Part shown: positions 26,776-36,470 of the stretch, one piece after another
Numbering within the stretch: the stretch's first letter is position 1
Layout of the letters: the number at the start of each line of letters is the position of its first letter
Notes under the pieces: model-generated
Database searches by the model: none
What the model was told of the DNA's origin: nothing
Seen by the model: the letters and a program-made list of their open reading frames with translations, nothing else
From: Acidobacteria bacterium UBA2994
GTDB lineage: Bacteria > Acidobacteriota > Vicinamibacteria > Vicinamibacterales > UBA8438
NCBI GenBank assembly: GCA_002346545.1
Contig: DEAA01000027.1
Span: 67,061-131,060, forward strand
Length of the DNA: 64,000 nucleotides
Direction: 5' to 3'
Position numbers and translations under genes: made by a program

Positions 26776-27948
26776 TCAGACATCGTGTTCCAGTGGGACC
26801 GCGTCGCGCGCCGCACGTTCGGTCAACGACAACATCAGCGGTGAGGTGCCCGGCGGGTACTCGCCGAAGCTGACGCCGAGCGTGCGGGCGGCTATCACCG
26901 CGGCGCTGTTCGGCTCTACTTGCTTCACCTGGTCGATGGCGTCGAGGATCGGAACTGCACGGATTTCGGGCGGGTCGTAGGCGACCATCTGGCCGAACTT
27001 TTCTTCGATGACCAGCCGCATCGCATGAGCCCCGAACTGGGTGGCAAGCGCTCGGTCGAAGTTGGTCGGTGGGCCGCCTCGCTGGAGGTGGCCCAAGATG
27101 ACTACCCTGGTTTCTCGCTTCAGACGTCGATCGAGTTCCTTGGCGACCACCGGACCGATGCCCCCCAGTTTGACTTGCTCGCGGGCGGTCGTCTCCTGCC
27201 GGGTCACCAGGCCCCCCTCCGGAAGCTCTGCGCCTTCGGCGACGACTACGAGCGAGAACCGCTTGCCTTGAGTGTCACGTTCCTGAATCTTCTGGCAGAC
27301 GTTCTCCCAGGTCCACTTGATCTCCGGGATCAGGATGACCGATGCGGCCCCCGCAATGCCGGCATGAAGCGCGATCCAACCGCTGTGGCGACCCATCACC
27401 TCCAGCACCATGATCCGCTCGTGACTCACGGCGGTGGTGTGGAGCCGGTCCATGGCATCGGTGGCGCAGGCCACAGCGCTGTCGAAACCGAACGAGAAGG
27501 CGGTGGCGGAGATGTCGTTGTCGATGGTCTTGGGCACTCCCACCATCGGAATGCCCTGTTCGTGGAACTGCTGTGCGACGGCGAGTGAACCGTCGCCGCC
27601 GATGCAGATGAGCCCGTCGAGACTGAGCTGCGAGATCGTCCGCTTGACCCCTCCGATCAACTCGGGGTCGAGCGCCAGGCGCTCGTCGACCCCAGCCCGG
27701 GCCGAGAAACGTCCCTGGTTGGTCGACCCGAGGATGGTGCCGCCACGGTCGATGATGCCGAAGGTGTTGTCGGTGTCGAGTGGTACGAAAGTGACAGGGT
27801 CAACCAGTCCTTCGAAGCCGCGCCGGAACCCGATCACGTCGCATCCGAGCCGGTCGGCCGCTTTCACGGTGCCCCGGATGACCGCGTTGAGCCCAGGACA
27901 GTCCCCGCCCGCCGTCAGGATGCCGATCTGTTTGCGTCCAGCTCGCAT
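26776..27948 (-). CDS. pfkA: 6-phosphofructokinase (group III type)
   Basis: 390 residues. It phosphorylates fructose 6-phosphate to fructose 1,6-bisphosphate. Motifs: ILTAGGDCPGLNAVIRG at the N-terminus, ICIGGDGSLA (donor site), PKTIDNDI (substrate and catalytic Asp), MGRHSGWIA and GHLQRGGPP. The residue pattern is Gly at the GGDG position (ATP-type; pyrophosphate enzymes have GGDD) with Lys in PKTIDND (E. coli PfkA has Gly). This combination is known from actinobacterial and other group III enzymes, most of which use ATP. Phosphate donor by sequence is therefore probably ATP. Start ATG at 27948 follows GAGAGGAGC. Confidence 0.94.
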   Translation of the reverse strand: MRAGRKQIGILTAGGDCPGLNAVIRGTVKAADRLGCDVIGFRRGFEGLVDPVTFVPLDTDNTFGIIDRGGTILGSTNQGRFSARAGVDERLALDPELIGGVKRTISQLSLDGLICIGGDGSLAVAQQFHEQGIPMVGVPKTIDNDISATAFSFGFDSAVACATDAMDRLHTTAVSHERIMVLEVMGRHSGWIALHAGIAGAASVILIPEIKWTWENVCQKIQERDTQGKRFSLVVVAEGAELPEGGLVTRQETTAREQVKLGGIGPVVAKELDRRLKRETRVVILGHLQRGGPPTNFDRALATQFGAHAMRLVIEEKFGQMVAYDPPEIRAVPILDAIDQVKQVEPNSAAVIAARTLGVSFGEYPPGTSPLMLSLTERAARDAVPLEHDV

Positions 27949-28130
27949 GACTTGCTCCTCTCGTGGCGGTGTCCAACATCATGCCCGACACTTGTGTCGA
28001 GTCCGTGACGTGCTTCGTGCACGAACGTTGAACCCGGACTCGTCCGCACTTGTCAGGAGAATATGGCGCAAGCCGTGCGTCAGTAGCCGCCTCGTGCGGG
28101 CTCACTCAGGGTTCGGCGTGAGCCCCATGA

Positions 28131-29900
28131 TTATTCTGGCAGCGCAAATACGAAGATATTGTTGCCGTTGCTCGGCTGTGCCTCGGGTGTGAGGTTGTTG
28201 AAGCTGGGCGTGGTGGCGGCCGGTCCCGTACTGGCCACGATGTACTGGCGGCCGCCAACTTCGTAGCTGATGGGGAACCCGCTCACTGGCGATCCGAGGT
28301 TGATCTCCCACAGCACCTCACCGGTGACCTGATCCATGGCCTTGAACCGGCCGTGCGCGTCGCCTCCGAAGATGAGGCCGCCACCGGTTGCCACGAGGGA
28401 GAGCGTGGCCGCCCGTTGCTCGTGAAGCCACGTCGTCTTGCCGGTCTCGGCCGAGATGGCGTGGATCGCTCCAAGTTGGTCGGTGCCGGGCGCCAGTTCG
28501 TGTCGTACCGCGAGTGCATAGATTCTATGTGAGGCGTCCGGGGACGTTGTTGCTAGTAGCCGCTGGCACATATTTCTGAGCGGCATGTACATCGTGTTGG
28601 TTAGTGGGCTGTAGGCGCCGGCTTCCCAGTCTTTGCCGCCATGCATGTTGGGGCAGGCGAGCAGTTGTTGCCCCTCGGCGGTGAAGACCACCTCGCTGTT
28701 CGAGGTGACCGCGCCGGTGGCGCCGTCGATATGGCTGATGACGTTTTGCGTGACGGTCGGTGTGGCCCAGAGGAATTCGCCTGTTTCCCGATCTAGCGTG
28801 TAGACGAGCCCGGTCTTGCCAGGGATGCCGGTGATCACCTTGCGGGTCTCGCCTGGACTGAGACGTGGGTTGATCCACTGGACGGCGCTGGCGTCCGGTG
28901 CGACCGCAGTGTCGACCAGGAGCCGTTCGAACGGATGATCAAGGTCCCAGTGGTCGTTCAGGTGCTGATACCACCAGCGGATCTCTCCGGTGTCGATGTC
29001 GAGCGCCAGCGTGGAGTTGTGATAGAGATGCGTGTTCTCTATCCCGCCTAGCATGAATTTCGGAGCGGGCGACGTCACCGACGTCCCCTGATAGAAGAGT
29101 TTGAGCTCTGGGTCGTAGCTGCCGGGAATCCAGGCGCCAACGTGCACCCGTTGCTCGAACGGTACGCTGCCCCACGTCTCGTCGCCCGGCTCGCCCGGGG
29201 CCGGCACCGTGCGCCGTCGCCACAACTCTTCGCCTGTCATTGCGTCGTGGGCCAGGATAACGCACGACTCGGGACCGCCCCGTGGGCGACAGCTGCGCCC
29301 CGAGATCACCTTTCCGTCGGCGATGATCGGTCCAGAGCTGTGGCCGACCGGCTGGGTCTGGTAATCAAAGAGCTGCGTCTCCCACGCAATCTTGCCGGTC
29401 GTGGCATCGAGGGCAAAGACGTAGCTGTCGTCGCTGGTGTTGATGATGAAGCGGTCGTAGATCCCGATGTTCCGGTTGTTCCGTGAGTTGCCGCCAACAT
29501 GGGTGTAGACGTCTTCCGGGAGGTCGCGCCGGTGTGCCCAGATCAAGTCTCCGGACTCGGCGTCGATAGCCTCGATGACGTCGCTGGCCTGCGGCATGAA
29601 CATGACGCCGTCGTAGGCCAGGGGGGTGCCCTCCTGCCGGCCTCCGGCGAGGGCACGGGTCCACACCATCTGTAGTTGCCCGACGTTGTCGCGAGTGATC
29701 TGATCGAGCGGGCTGTAGCCCCAGCCGTCGAATGTCCTGCGCCACATCAGCCAGTCGCCGTCGTCCGGGTTCCGCAGCATCTCGTCGCTGACTGGGACAA
29801 ATTGCTCAATGGCCGTCGATTGAGCGGCACCGACAGTAGGCACCAAGAGGGCAACGCCGAGGAGGGCGCATGAGATGTGGCCGGTCTTGGTCTGGGTCAT
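28131..29900 (-). CDS. PQQ-dependent dehydrogenase-type quinoprotein (paralogue of 37894-39636)
   Basis: 589 residues from the ATG at 29900, just before a signal peptide ending VGAAQ. Propeller blades are evident (EAIDAESGDLIWAHRR, FALDATTGKIAWETQ, AHDAMTGEELWRRR). WWYQHLNDHWDLDHPFERLL carries the candidate catalytic Asp. GGKDWEAGAYSPLTNTMYMP and VSGFPISYEVGGRQYIVAST are conserved active-site and C-terminal strands. There is no adjacent Cys pair; Cys residues in SCRPRGGPESC could form a nearby disulfide instead. It is about as long as, and clearly homologous to, the protein at 37894. It lies 7 bases after the sugar-isomerase-like gene, so the two are co-translated. Confidence 0.87.
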   Translation of the reverse strand: MTQTKTGHISCALLGVALLVPTVGAAQSTAIEQFVPVSDEMLRNPDDGDWLMWRRTFDGWGYSPLDQITRDNVGQLQMVWTRALAGGRQEGTPLAYDGVMFMPQASDVIEAIDAESGDLIWAHRRDLPEDVYTHVGGNSRNNRNIGIYDRFIINTSDDSYVFALDATTGKIAWETQLFDYQTQPVGHSSGPIIADGKVISGRSCRPRGGPESCVILAHDAMTGEELWRRRTVPAPGEPGDETWGSVPFEQRVHVGAWIPGSYDPELKLFYQGTSVTSPAPKFMLGGIENTHLYHNSTLALDIDTGEIRWWYQHLNDHWDLDHPFERLLVDTAVAPDASAVQWINPRLSPGETRKVITGIPGKTGLVYTLDRETGEFLWATPTVTQNVISHIDGATGAVTSNSEVVFTAEGQQLLACPNMHGGKDWEAGAYSPLTNTMYMPLRNMCQRLLATTSPDASHRIYALAVRHELAPGTDQLGAIHAISAETGKTTWLHEQRAATLSLVATGGGLIFGGDAHGRFKAMDQVTGEVLWEINLGSPVSGFPISYEVGGRQYIVASTGPAATTPSFNNLTPEAQPSNGNNIFVFALPE

Positions 29901-29907
29901 AGCGGCA

Positions 29908-30807
29908 TCACCGTAACACGCCCGCCTCTCGCATGACCGGTTCGGCACTCTCGCGGGTCTGGCGTGCCATTTCGTACGGGTCATCCTGCTGATACAGGAA
30001 GAGCTCGACCGAAAGCGGGCCTGCGTAGTCCTTGTCCTGTAAGGTGCGGAGCACCTGGGTTAGCGGTGCGATGCCGGTGCCTGGGATGGCCCGTGTCTGG
30101 CCGGTCAGCAGCTCGCGCGGCACATTAGGGACATCCTGGAAGTGTACGTGGGCAATCTCTCCGGGCCGCAGCAAGTCGAGGTCGCCAAGCTGACTCAGCC
30201 CGGTGAGGAAGTGGTAGAAGTCGAGCATAGGCCGCACGTTGCCCGCCGCTCGGGTGAGGCGGAGCGTTGTGGTGAGGGTCGAGATAAAAGTCGAGTTGCG
30301 GATGAACTCGATCATCATCAGCTGGTCGAATTCCGCCGCGACCTCACCGGCTTGGCGGACGTTGTCCACCGCCGTGTCGTAGTCCGCTTCGGTGTAGTTA
30401 CCGCTGGCTCCGGTTGACCCGTATACCTTCTCGAGACCTAGCTCGGCAAACATTTCGCACCGTCGTCGTAGCGTATCAAGGGCTGCGGCGTTGTCTGGAC
30501 TTGGCTCCCATAGACTTCCTACACCGACCGAACCAGAGACCGGAGTGAGGCCGTTGTCGGTTAGTACCCGACGGGCGGCAGCCATGGTGTCGGTCTCCAG
30601 AAACTGGTCCACAAGGCCCACGTTCAGCTCGACGTACTGGATGCCGGCCCGGGCCCAGCCTTCAAGCGACCCCCGGTAGCCGGCTCCAGAGGACGTGTTC
30701 TGGTGCATGGCCAGGGTCATGCCACCCTGGGCGAAGGACGTCGTCCTGGCCGCGGCGAGAGCCAAGGGCGAGAGCAACATCGCGCGTCGTGTCAGCATGC
30801 CAGGCAT
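29908..30807 (-). CDS. Tat-exported sugar phosphate isomerase/epimerase-like TIM-barrel protein
   Basis: 299 residues. The N-terminus has a twin-arginine-type signal (LTRRAMLLSPLALAAA, cleavage near SFAQ). The mature protein is an AP-endonuclease-2-like TIM barrel: WARAGIQYVELNVG, then EKVYGSTGASGNYTEADYD, LMMIEFIRN, PMLDFYHFLTG, EIAHVHFQD and GPLSVELF. Glu/Asp/His residues on these strands fit the metal site. Exported members of this group are common in Acidobacteriota and Planctomycetota and probably isomerise or epimerise sugars or keto-sugars. Directly coupled to a quinoprotein dehydrogenase, it may act on the oxidised product. Confidence 0.8.
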   Translation of the reverse strand: MPGMLTRRAMLLSPLALAAARTTSFAQGGMTLAMHQNTSSGAGYRGSLEGWARAGIQYVELNVGLVDQFLETDTMAAARRVLTDNGLTPVSGSVGVGSLWEPSPDNAAALDTLRRRCEMFAELGLEKVYGSTGASGNYTEADYDTAVDNVRQAGEVAAEFDQLMMIEFIRNSTFISTLTTTLRLTRAAGNVRPMLDFYHFLTGLSQLGDLDLLRPGEIAHVHFQDVPNVPRELLTGQTRAIPGTGIAPLTQVLRTLQDKDYAGPLSVELFLYQQDDPYEMARQTRESAEPVMREAGVLR

Positions 30808-30816
30808 TCTACGCCC

Positions 30817-30984
30817 TCATCGGTCTGCGTGCGGTGTCTGGCTCTGTTGCCAGATGGTCTTGCCTGAGCCGTTCTTGCCGATCAGTCCGACCCGTTCCTT
30901 CCTGGCGAGCCGCAAGAAGACGTCATGCAGCACGGGGCGCCGGTCGAACGACTTGGATAGGGTCTGGAACCGGATGAGGTTCAC
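30817..30984 (-). pseudogene. Truncated ABC-F ATPase fragment
   Basis: A GTG at 30984 begins VNLIRFQTLSKSFDRRPVLH, then LARKERVGLIGKNGSGKT, the N-terminus and first Walker A of an ABC-F protein (Uup/EttA type). After the Walker A threonine the similarity ends abruptly (IWQQSQTPHADR, then stop). The remaining roughly 500 residues, including Walker B, signature and the second ATPase domain, are absent. The break lies at about 30860, just upstream of the sugar-isomerase-like gene, which suggests a deletion or rearrangement joined the two. It cannot be functional as an ATPase. Confidence 0.8.
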
Positions 30985-31101
30985 CCGGCCGTCGTACAAG
31001 TGAAGCGCGTCGCGCCAGGTATACTGGTGCTGGTTCCTCCGTCGCTCCACCGGTCCGGAGCGCCGCGCGCCAGCTCGGTGCGCGCGGAACAATAGCCTTC
31101 A

Positions 31102-32448
31102 ATGTCTGGCCAGTCGACCCCGGGCGCGAGCCTGCCTGCCGCCGTCCGCGCCCCGCCAACGGCAGGAGTTTGTTTGGTGACGATGCTCCTCGTCAGCCTC
31201 GCGGCGACGTTTTGGCCGCTTGTGTCGCCACTTGCGGCTCCTCTTCTGGCGTGGGCGGCGCTGGCTGTACTCTGGTCCGGCGTCCGGCGGCAGCAGCGGT
31301 GGCAGACTATCGCCTTTGTGGCGGCGGGCGCCGTGATGCTGTTGTGGGCGTTCGGTCGAGGCGTGCCGCTTGACCTGGAGCGGACCCTAGGCCAGAACCA
31401 GCCAATTCTGTCGATGCTGGCCGGTATCACGCTGCTCCGGCTCCTCAACGCGCCCTTGAGTGACGAAGAGCCTGAGCTGCCCCGCGGGTTCGGCACCTAT
31501 CTGCAGAGCCTGTTCGGTGTGCATCTGTTCGGGGCGGTCATCAACATCTCAGCCGTCATCCTGATGGCGGACCGGCTGTCGCGTGAGGCGCCGCTCCGGC
31601 TCAATCAGGCCGAGCTACTCAGTCGGTCGTTTACTGCAGTGGCCTTCTACTCGCCATTCATCGGCGGCGTGGCGCTGGCTCTGGCCTATACGCCGGGATC
31701 GAATCCGTTACTGCTGCTGGCCTTCGGAGGTCCTGTGGCGATGGCCGCACTCGGGCTGCTCGTCTGGTACGGCCGCAGCGGGCGTGTGGATGATATCGAT
31801 AACTTTCGGGGGTATCCGGTGCACTACGAGAGCCTGTGGCTCCCTTTGGTTCTGGGGACCGCGGTGCTCACCGCGTATGCCACGACCACCGGGTATACGG
31901 TGTTGACCCTCATCACCGTTCTGGCGCCGCTGGTGGGAGGCGGGGCGCTCCTGCTTCGTGGCGGGTTCGCCGGGACGCGCGCAGCCCTGGTCGACTATGT
32001 CTCGCTGCGTCTGCCGCAGATGGGAGGCGAGCTCGCCTTATTTCTGGGCGCCGGTGTCCTAGGGGCGGGGCTGGTCGCCGTATTCGCCTCGACCGGCGGG
32101 TGGGTGCCCTTCGATCGCATCGGCGCCTGGAATGGCAGCCTCATTCTGGTCGGCTGCATCCTGACGTCACTGGCTTGCATCCACCCGATCGTGCTGCTCA
32201 GCGTGATGGTACCGCTGCTCCCGGCCATCGAACACGATGCCAGCTTCGTGGCGGTCATGTTCGCGATGGCGTGGGGGTTGGGGTGTGCCGTCAACCCGAT
32301 GTCGGGCATTAATCTCGTGCTATCGAGCCGGTATGGCGCAAGCAACTGGGCCCTTGGTCGGGCCAACCTCCCGTTCAGCCTAACGCTGCTGCCGGTCGCA
32401 GTCGCGTCGCTCTACCTCTATGAGTGGCTGTTCGGGTTGGTCGGGTAG
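31102..32448 (+). CDS. Polytopic membrane protein, transporter-like
   Basis: 448 residues with about 11-12 hydrophobic segments. The two halves may be related, each with a Pro/Gly-rich re-entrant-looking stretch (AVAFYSPFIGGVALALAY in the first, MAWGLGCAVNPMSGINLVLS in the second). This organisation recalls the ion transporter superfamily (CitM/ArsB/DASS type), but no family-defining motif is recognisable to me. Substrate unknown. It starts with ATG at 31102 and is followed 31 bases later by the ankyrin protein gene, so it may head the operon that continues to 37802. Confidence 0.6.
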   Translation: MSGQSTPGASLPAAVRAPPTAGVCLVTMLLVSLAATFWPLVSPLAAPLLAWAALAVLWSGVRRQQRWQTIAFVAAGAVMLLWAFGRGVPLDLERTLGQNQPILSMLAGITLLRLLNAPLSDEEPELPRGFGTYLQSLFGVHLFGAVINISAVILMADRLSREAPLRLNQAELLSRSFTAVAFYSPFIGGVALALAYTPGSNPLLLLAFGGPVAMAALGLLVWYGRSGRVDDIDNFRGYPVHYESLWLPLVLGTAVLTAYATTTGYTVLTLITVLAPLVGGGALLLRGGFAGTRAALVDYVSLRLPQMGGELALFLGAGVLGAGLVAVFASTGGWVPFDRIGAWNGSLILVGCILTSLACIHPIVLLSVMVPLLPAIEHDASFVAVMFAMAWGLGCAVNPMSGINLVLSSRYGASNWALGRANLPFSLTLLPVAVASLYLYEWLFGLVG

Positions 32449-32479
32449 TAGAATCTCAATTACTTCACCGAGCCAATTT

Positions 32480-34063
32480 ATGCCGAGTCGACTGTTTCGA
32501 CGGCTGTCGAGCCTTGTGATTGGCCTCGCGCTGTCGGCAGCTGACGGAGCGGCCGCTCAGACGCCGGTCCCGGACGCCGCCGAGCGGGGCGATTTGGCCG
32601 CCGTGCGGGCTCTCATCGCTGAGGGCGCCGACGTGACCGCCGTTCAGGGCGACGGCGCCACCGCGCTCCATTGGGCTGTCTACCGCGAGCAGCAAGAGTT
32701 GGTGGCCCTCTTGATCGACGCCGGGGCCGATGTCGAGGCCGCCAATGACTACGGCGTTACGCCTTTCGCGCTGGCCGCGCGGCAAGGACACGCTGGCCTC
32801 CTGCAGCGTCTGCTCGATGCCGGTCTCGACCCGAACGACCCGCGTCATGCGGTGAACGCTGGCGAGACCCCGTTGCTGGCCGCCACCCGTTCTGGGCAAC
32901 TGGACGCCATCGACGTGCTGCTCGATGCCGGCGCCGACATCGATGCGCAGGAGACCTGGAACGGTCAGTCGTCGTTGATGTGGGCCGGCGCGGAAGGGCA
33001 AGCCGGGGTGGTGGCGCGTCTTATCGAACGGGGCGCCGACATCACCCTCCGATCGAACAGCGGCGCGGGTGCACTGCTGTTCGCGACTCGAAAAGGCAGC
33101 GTCCCGGCGGTCGAGGCGTTGCTTGCCGCGGGTGCCGACGTCAACGAATCCAGGCCCGACGGGGCCACCGCGCTGCTGGTGGCCGTGGTCAACGGCTACG
33201 AGGACCTGGTGGACCTGCTACTGGCCGCCGGTGCCGATCCGAACGCCGAAGGAGGCTCTACCCGGCTGACGGTCCAGGGCATGCGGGCGCAGCCGATGCC
33301 GCTGGAGATACGGACGCTGGGCTACGGCGAGGCTGACAACGAAGCGGTGCGTCGAGGCAACATCTTCGGTCGGCCGCTCCAGTCGGCGGTCCACGTCGCC
33401 AACTGGCATATCAGTGATCAGTTCGTGTCGGTCAACCTGGACCGACTCCGGATTATGCGCGCGCTGCTCGACGCTGGTGCAGAGGTGAATGCTCGCAACA
33501 CGATGGAGGAGCCGCGCTGGTCGGGTGCTCGATACCGACGTCACATGACCGGAGGAACGGCGTTCCTCTATGCGGCTAAGGTGGCCGACGTAGAGGCGAT
33601 GCGACTGCTGCTCGCTTACGGGGCTGATCCGAGCATCTACAGCGAGGATAACATCACGCCGCTGATGGCTGCCGCCGGGGTCTCCTGGGCCTCGAACCAG
33701 GAGCGCGCCAGCGAAGCGCAAGTTCTCGAGGCGGTGAAGCTCATCGTCGAGGAGCTCGGGGCCGACGTGAACGTCGCCAGCGACGTGGGGGAGACCGCGA
33801 TGCACGCCGCCGCCTATCGCGGAGCCAACAGCGTCGTGCAGTATCTCTTCGACGAGGGGGCAGCGCTGGACGTGGTGGCCCTGGATGGGCGGACGCCGCT
33901 TCGTGTGGCCGATGGGGTCGAGTACGGCAACTCGTTCGCGACTCATCCTCACACCGCGGAGTTGTTGCGCGAGCTCGGCGCCCAGGAGATCGAGTGTCCG
34001 GCGCCGTGCGCGGCGCCCATCCCGGACGAGTTGGTGCGGCAGGCCAAGGAGCGCCGTCAGTGA
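32480..34063 (+). CDS. Exported ankyrin-repeat protein
   Basis: 527 residues from the ATG at 32480, which directly precedes a signal peptide (LVIGLALSAADGAAAQ). The rest is ankyrin repeats: at least six with the typical DGATALHWAVYREQQELVAL pattern and LLxAGADV turns between about 30 and 250. A 100-residue interruption follows (about 250-350), then four further repeats to the C-terminus. A terminal Cys pair (ECPAPC) closes the protein. Ankyrin stacks bind proteins; in the periplasm the partner could be the product of the next gene, since the two share a 4-base GTGA overlap. Confidence 0.88.
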   Translation: MPSRLFRRLSSLVIGLALSAADGAAAQTPVPDAAERGDLAAVRALIAEGADVTAVQGDGATALHWAVYREQQELVALLIDAGADVEAANDYGVTPFALAARQGHAGLLQRLLDAGLDPNDPRHAVNAGETPLLAATRSGQLDAIDVLLDAGADIDAQETWNGQSSLMWAGAEGQAGVVARLIERGADITLRSNSGAGALLFATRKGSVPAVEALLAAGADVNESRPDGATALLVAVVNGYEDLVDLLLAAGADPNAEGGSTRLTVQGMRAQPMPLEIRTLGYGEADNEAVRRGNIFGRPLQSAVHVANWHISDQFVSVNLDRLRIMRALLDAGAEVNARNTMEEPRWSGARYRRHMTGGTAFLYAAKVADVEAMRLLLAYGADPSIYSEDNITPLMAAAGVSWASNQERASEAQVLEAVKLIVEELGADVNVASDVGETAMHAAAYRGANSVVQYLFDEGAALDVVALDGRTPLRVADGVEYGNSFATHPHTAELLRELGAQEIECPAPCAAPIPDELVRQAKERRQ

Positions 34064-36441
34064 AGATACCTGTAGCGATCTGGTCGGTGATAGTAGGCGG
34101 GGTGGCCTTGACGGCGAGCGCCACGGCCGTAGCCCAGGGAGACGACGAAGAGGCTCACGGTCGACTGCTGCGGCAGTACTGCTTTGCCTGCCACAACGAC
34201 CAGGCTCGCACCGGAGGGCTGGCCCTAGACGTCCAGGAACTGACAGAGGTGGGCGGCCACCCCGAGATCTGGGAGGCGGTTGTCCGGAAGTTACGTACGG
34301 GTGCGATGCCGCCCCTCGGGCGACCGCGACCCGCACCCGAGGCGGCCGATCGGCTAGTGACGTGGCTGGAAGGTGAACTGGATCGTGCCGTGGCCGAGCG
34401 TCCCGTGCCCGGGCGGCCGACCTTGCATCGTCTGAATCGCACCGAGTATCGCAACGCCGTCCGCGATCTGTTGGCGGTCGACATCGACGTGTCGTTGCTG
34501 CCAGCCGACAACGCCGCCTACGGTTTCGACAATAACGCTGACGCCTTGACGCTCTCCTCGGCTCTGACCGAGCGCTACCTCGGCGCGGCGGCCCGGGTGA
34601 GCCAGCTGGCGCTCGGTCGGCCCAGAGGTGCTCCGGCGCCAGAGACGATCTTCGTCCCGACCGATCGCGACCAGGGGCGGCGGATCAGCGACGACCTGCC
34701 GTTCGGTTCTCGCGGGGGCACCGCGTTCCGGTACTACTTCTCGGCCGACGGCGAGTACGAGTTCCAGATGCGGCCCAAGGAGAGCGGGGTGGCGGGCGGG
34801 TTCGAAGGCGTGACCGCCGAACCGCACCAGCTCGACGTCCGGCTGGACGACGACCTCGTCTGGTCGGGCACGGTCGTGCGCCCTGAGGGGCTTAGAGGTG
34901 ACGAACGGAACCGTCGAATTCTGGAAGGGCTGCGGTTCCGGGCGCGCGTGACGGCGGGTAGCCATCTCGTTCAGGTGGCATTTAAGGCGAAGACGTCGGC
35001 CTATGTCGAGGACCTGTTCGACCCCGATCTCCGGCGCGATCCCTACCGCGCGCCAAACGGTGAGCCGGTGGTGTCGAGTGTGACAATCACGGGACCGTTT
35101 CAGGGGACGGCTTCGGTGGGCGACACCGAAAGCCGCCGCCGGCTGCTGACCTGCGCGCCCCTCACCGCGGCCGAAGAGGCGCCGTGCGCGGAGGAGGTCC
35201 TCTCCACGCTCGCCCGTCGCGCTTACCGCCGGCCGGTCACCGCCGCCGATCTCATTGTTCCGCTCCGACTGTATCGCGAAGGTGCCGAGCGCGGCGGGTT
35301 CGAGGCAGGCGTCGAGTTGGCGCTCCGAGGCATCCTGGTCAGTCCGAGCTTCCTGTTTCGATTCGAAGACCAGCCAGCGTGGGCGGCACCCGAAAGCACC
35401 TACCGCATCTCTGACCTCGAATTGGCGTCCAGACTCGCGTTCTTCCTGTGGAGCACGGTGCCGGATGACGAATTGCTGGACGTGGCAGCGGCCGAAGGCT
35501 TGAGTGAGCCGGACGTGCTCGCGACCCAGGTCCGTCGCATGTTGGCTGACCCTCGGTCTCAGGCGCTGGTCGACAACTTCGCGGGGCAGTGGCTGCACAC
35601 GCGCAATGTGTCAGGACTCCAGCCGAGCCCCGAGCTGCTCTTCCGATTCGACGACAACCTGCGACTGGCGTTCGAGCAGGAGACTAAGCTGTTTTTCGGG
35701 AGCATCGTCCGCGAAAACCGGAGCGTGCTCGAGCTACTGGATGCTGACTACACGTTCCTGAACGAGCGTCTTGCCCGCCACTACGGGATTCCCGGCGTGC
35801 AGGGCGAACGATTCAGACGGGTTAGCCTGCCGCCCGACAGCGTGAGACGGGGACTGCTGGGCCACGGGTCGGTGTTGACCGGCACGTCGCGGTCGAACCG
35901 GACCTCACCGGTCATCAGGGGCAAGTGGATCATGGAGAACATCCTCGGCGCCCCGCCTCCTCCTCCGCCGCCAAACGTGCCCGATCTGGTGGAGGAGCGT
36001 GATCCGCGTAAGGTGCTGCCGATGAGGGAGCAGATGGCCGCGCACCGCGCGAACCCGGTGTGTGCCGCCTGCCATGCCCAGATGGACCAGTTAGGTTTTG
36101 CGCTCGAGAACTTCGACGCTATTGGCGAGTGGCGCGACATCTACGCCTCCGGGCTGTCGATCGATGCTTCGGCTGAATTCCCCGACGGCACTACTTTTGA
36201 TGGGCCGGGTGAATTGCGGGCGCTGCTACTCAATCACTCCGAAGAGTTTCTGACGACCGCCACTGAACGGTTGCTGACCTACGCGCTAGGGCGTGGATTG
36301 GAGCCAACCGATGCGGCCGTTGTGCGACGGATCAAGCGCGAGGCTGCCGCGGACGACCATCGGTTCGAGGCGCTCGTTCAGCGTGTAGTGGCTAGCGTGC
36401 CCTTCCAGTGGAGAACGGCGGCCGAGAGACCGGCGAATTGA
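34060..36441 (+). CDS. DUF1592-type cytochrome c protein (DUF1587/1592/1588/1585/1595 architecture)
   Basis: 793 residues. It starts with GTG at 34060 within the ankyrin stop, and has a signal peptide ending AVAQG. It contains an N-terminal cytochrome-type haem site CFACH, then LHRLNRTEYRNAVRDLLAVD (DUF1587). A sugar-binding-like beta domain lies in the middle, followed by ARRAYRRPVTAADL (DUF1595), the long helical DUF1592, GLLGHGSVLTGTSRSNRTSP (DUF1588) and a C-terminal DUF1585 with CAACH, which is a second haem-type motif. These proteins are abundant in Planctomycetota and Acidobacteriota and nearly always precede a DUF1552 gene, as here. Function is unproven; an exported redox role is inferred. 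Confidence 0.9.
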   Translation: MKIPVAIWSVIVGGVALTASATAVAQGDDEEAHGRLLRQYCFACHNDQARTGGLALDVQELTEVGGHPEIWEAVVRKLRTGAMPPLGRPRPAPEAADRLVTWLEGELDRAVAERPVPGRPTLHRLNRTEYRNAVRDLLAVDIDVSLLPADNAAYGFDNNADALTLSSALTERYLGAAARVSQLALGRPRGAPAPETIFVPTDRDQGRRISDDLPFGSRGGTAFRYYFSADGEYEFQMRPKESGVAGGFEGVTAEPHQLDVRLDDDLVWSGTVVRPEGLRGDERNRRILEGLRFRARVTAGSHLVQVAFKAKTSAYVEDLFDPDLRRDPYRAPNGEPVVSSVTITGPFQGTASVGDTESRRRLLTCAPLTAAEEAPCAEEVLSTLARRAYRRPVTAADLIVPLRLYREGAERGGFEAGVELALRGILVSPSFLFRFEDQPAWAAPESTYRISDLELASRLAFFLWSTVPDDELLDVAAAEGLSEPDVLATQVRRMLADPRSQALVDNFAGQWLHTRNVSGLQPSPELLFRFDDNLRLAFEQETKLFFGSIVRENRSVLELLDADYTFLNERLARHYGIPGVQGERFRRVSLPPDSVRRGLLGHGSVLTGTSRSNRTSPVIRGKWIMENILGAPPPPPPPNVPDLVEERDPRKVLPMREQMAAHRANPVCAACHAQMDQLGFALENFDAIGEWRDIYASGLSIDASAEFPDGTTFDGPGELRALLLNHSEEFLTTATERLLTYALGRGLEPTDAAVVRRIKREAAADDHRFEALVQRVVASVPFQWRTAAERPAN

Positions 36442-36470
36442 CAGATAATCGGTAGGACGAGGACCGAGAC

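Noticed and set aside
33218-34336. Long reverse-strand frame antisense to the ankyrin and DUF1592 genes
   Set aside because: It is fully opposite genes with clear ankyrin and cytochrome motifs, has Arg/Pro/Ser-rich composition typical of GC-rich antisense frames, and has no recognisable domain.
34354-35598. Reverse-strand frame of 414 codons inside the DUF1592 gene
   Set aside because: Same reasoning: it is a shadow of a well-supported gene and its translation has no protein-like motif.
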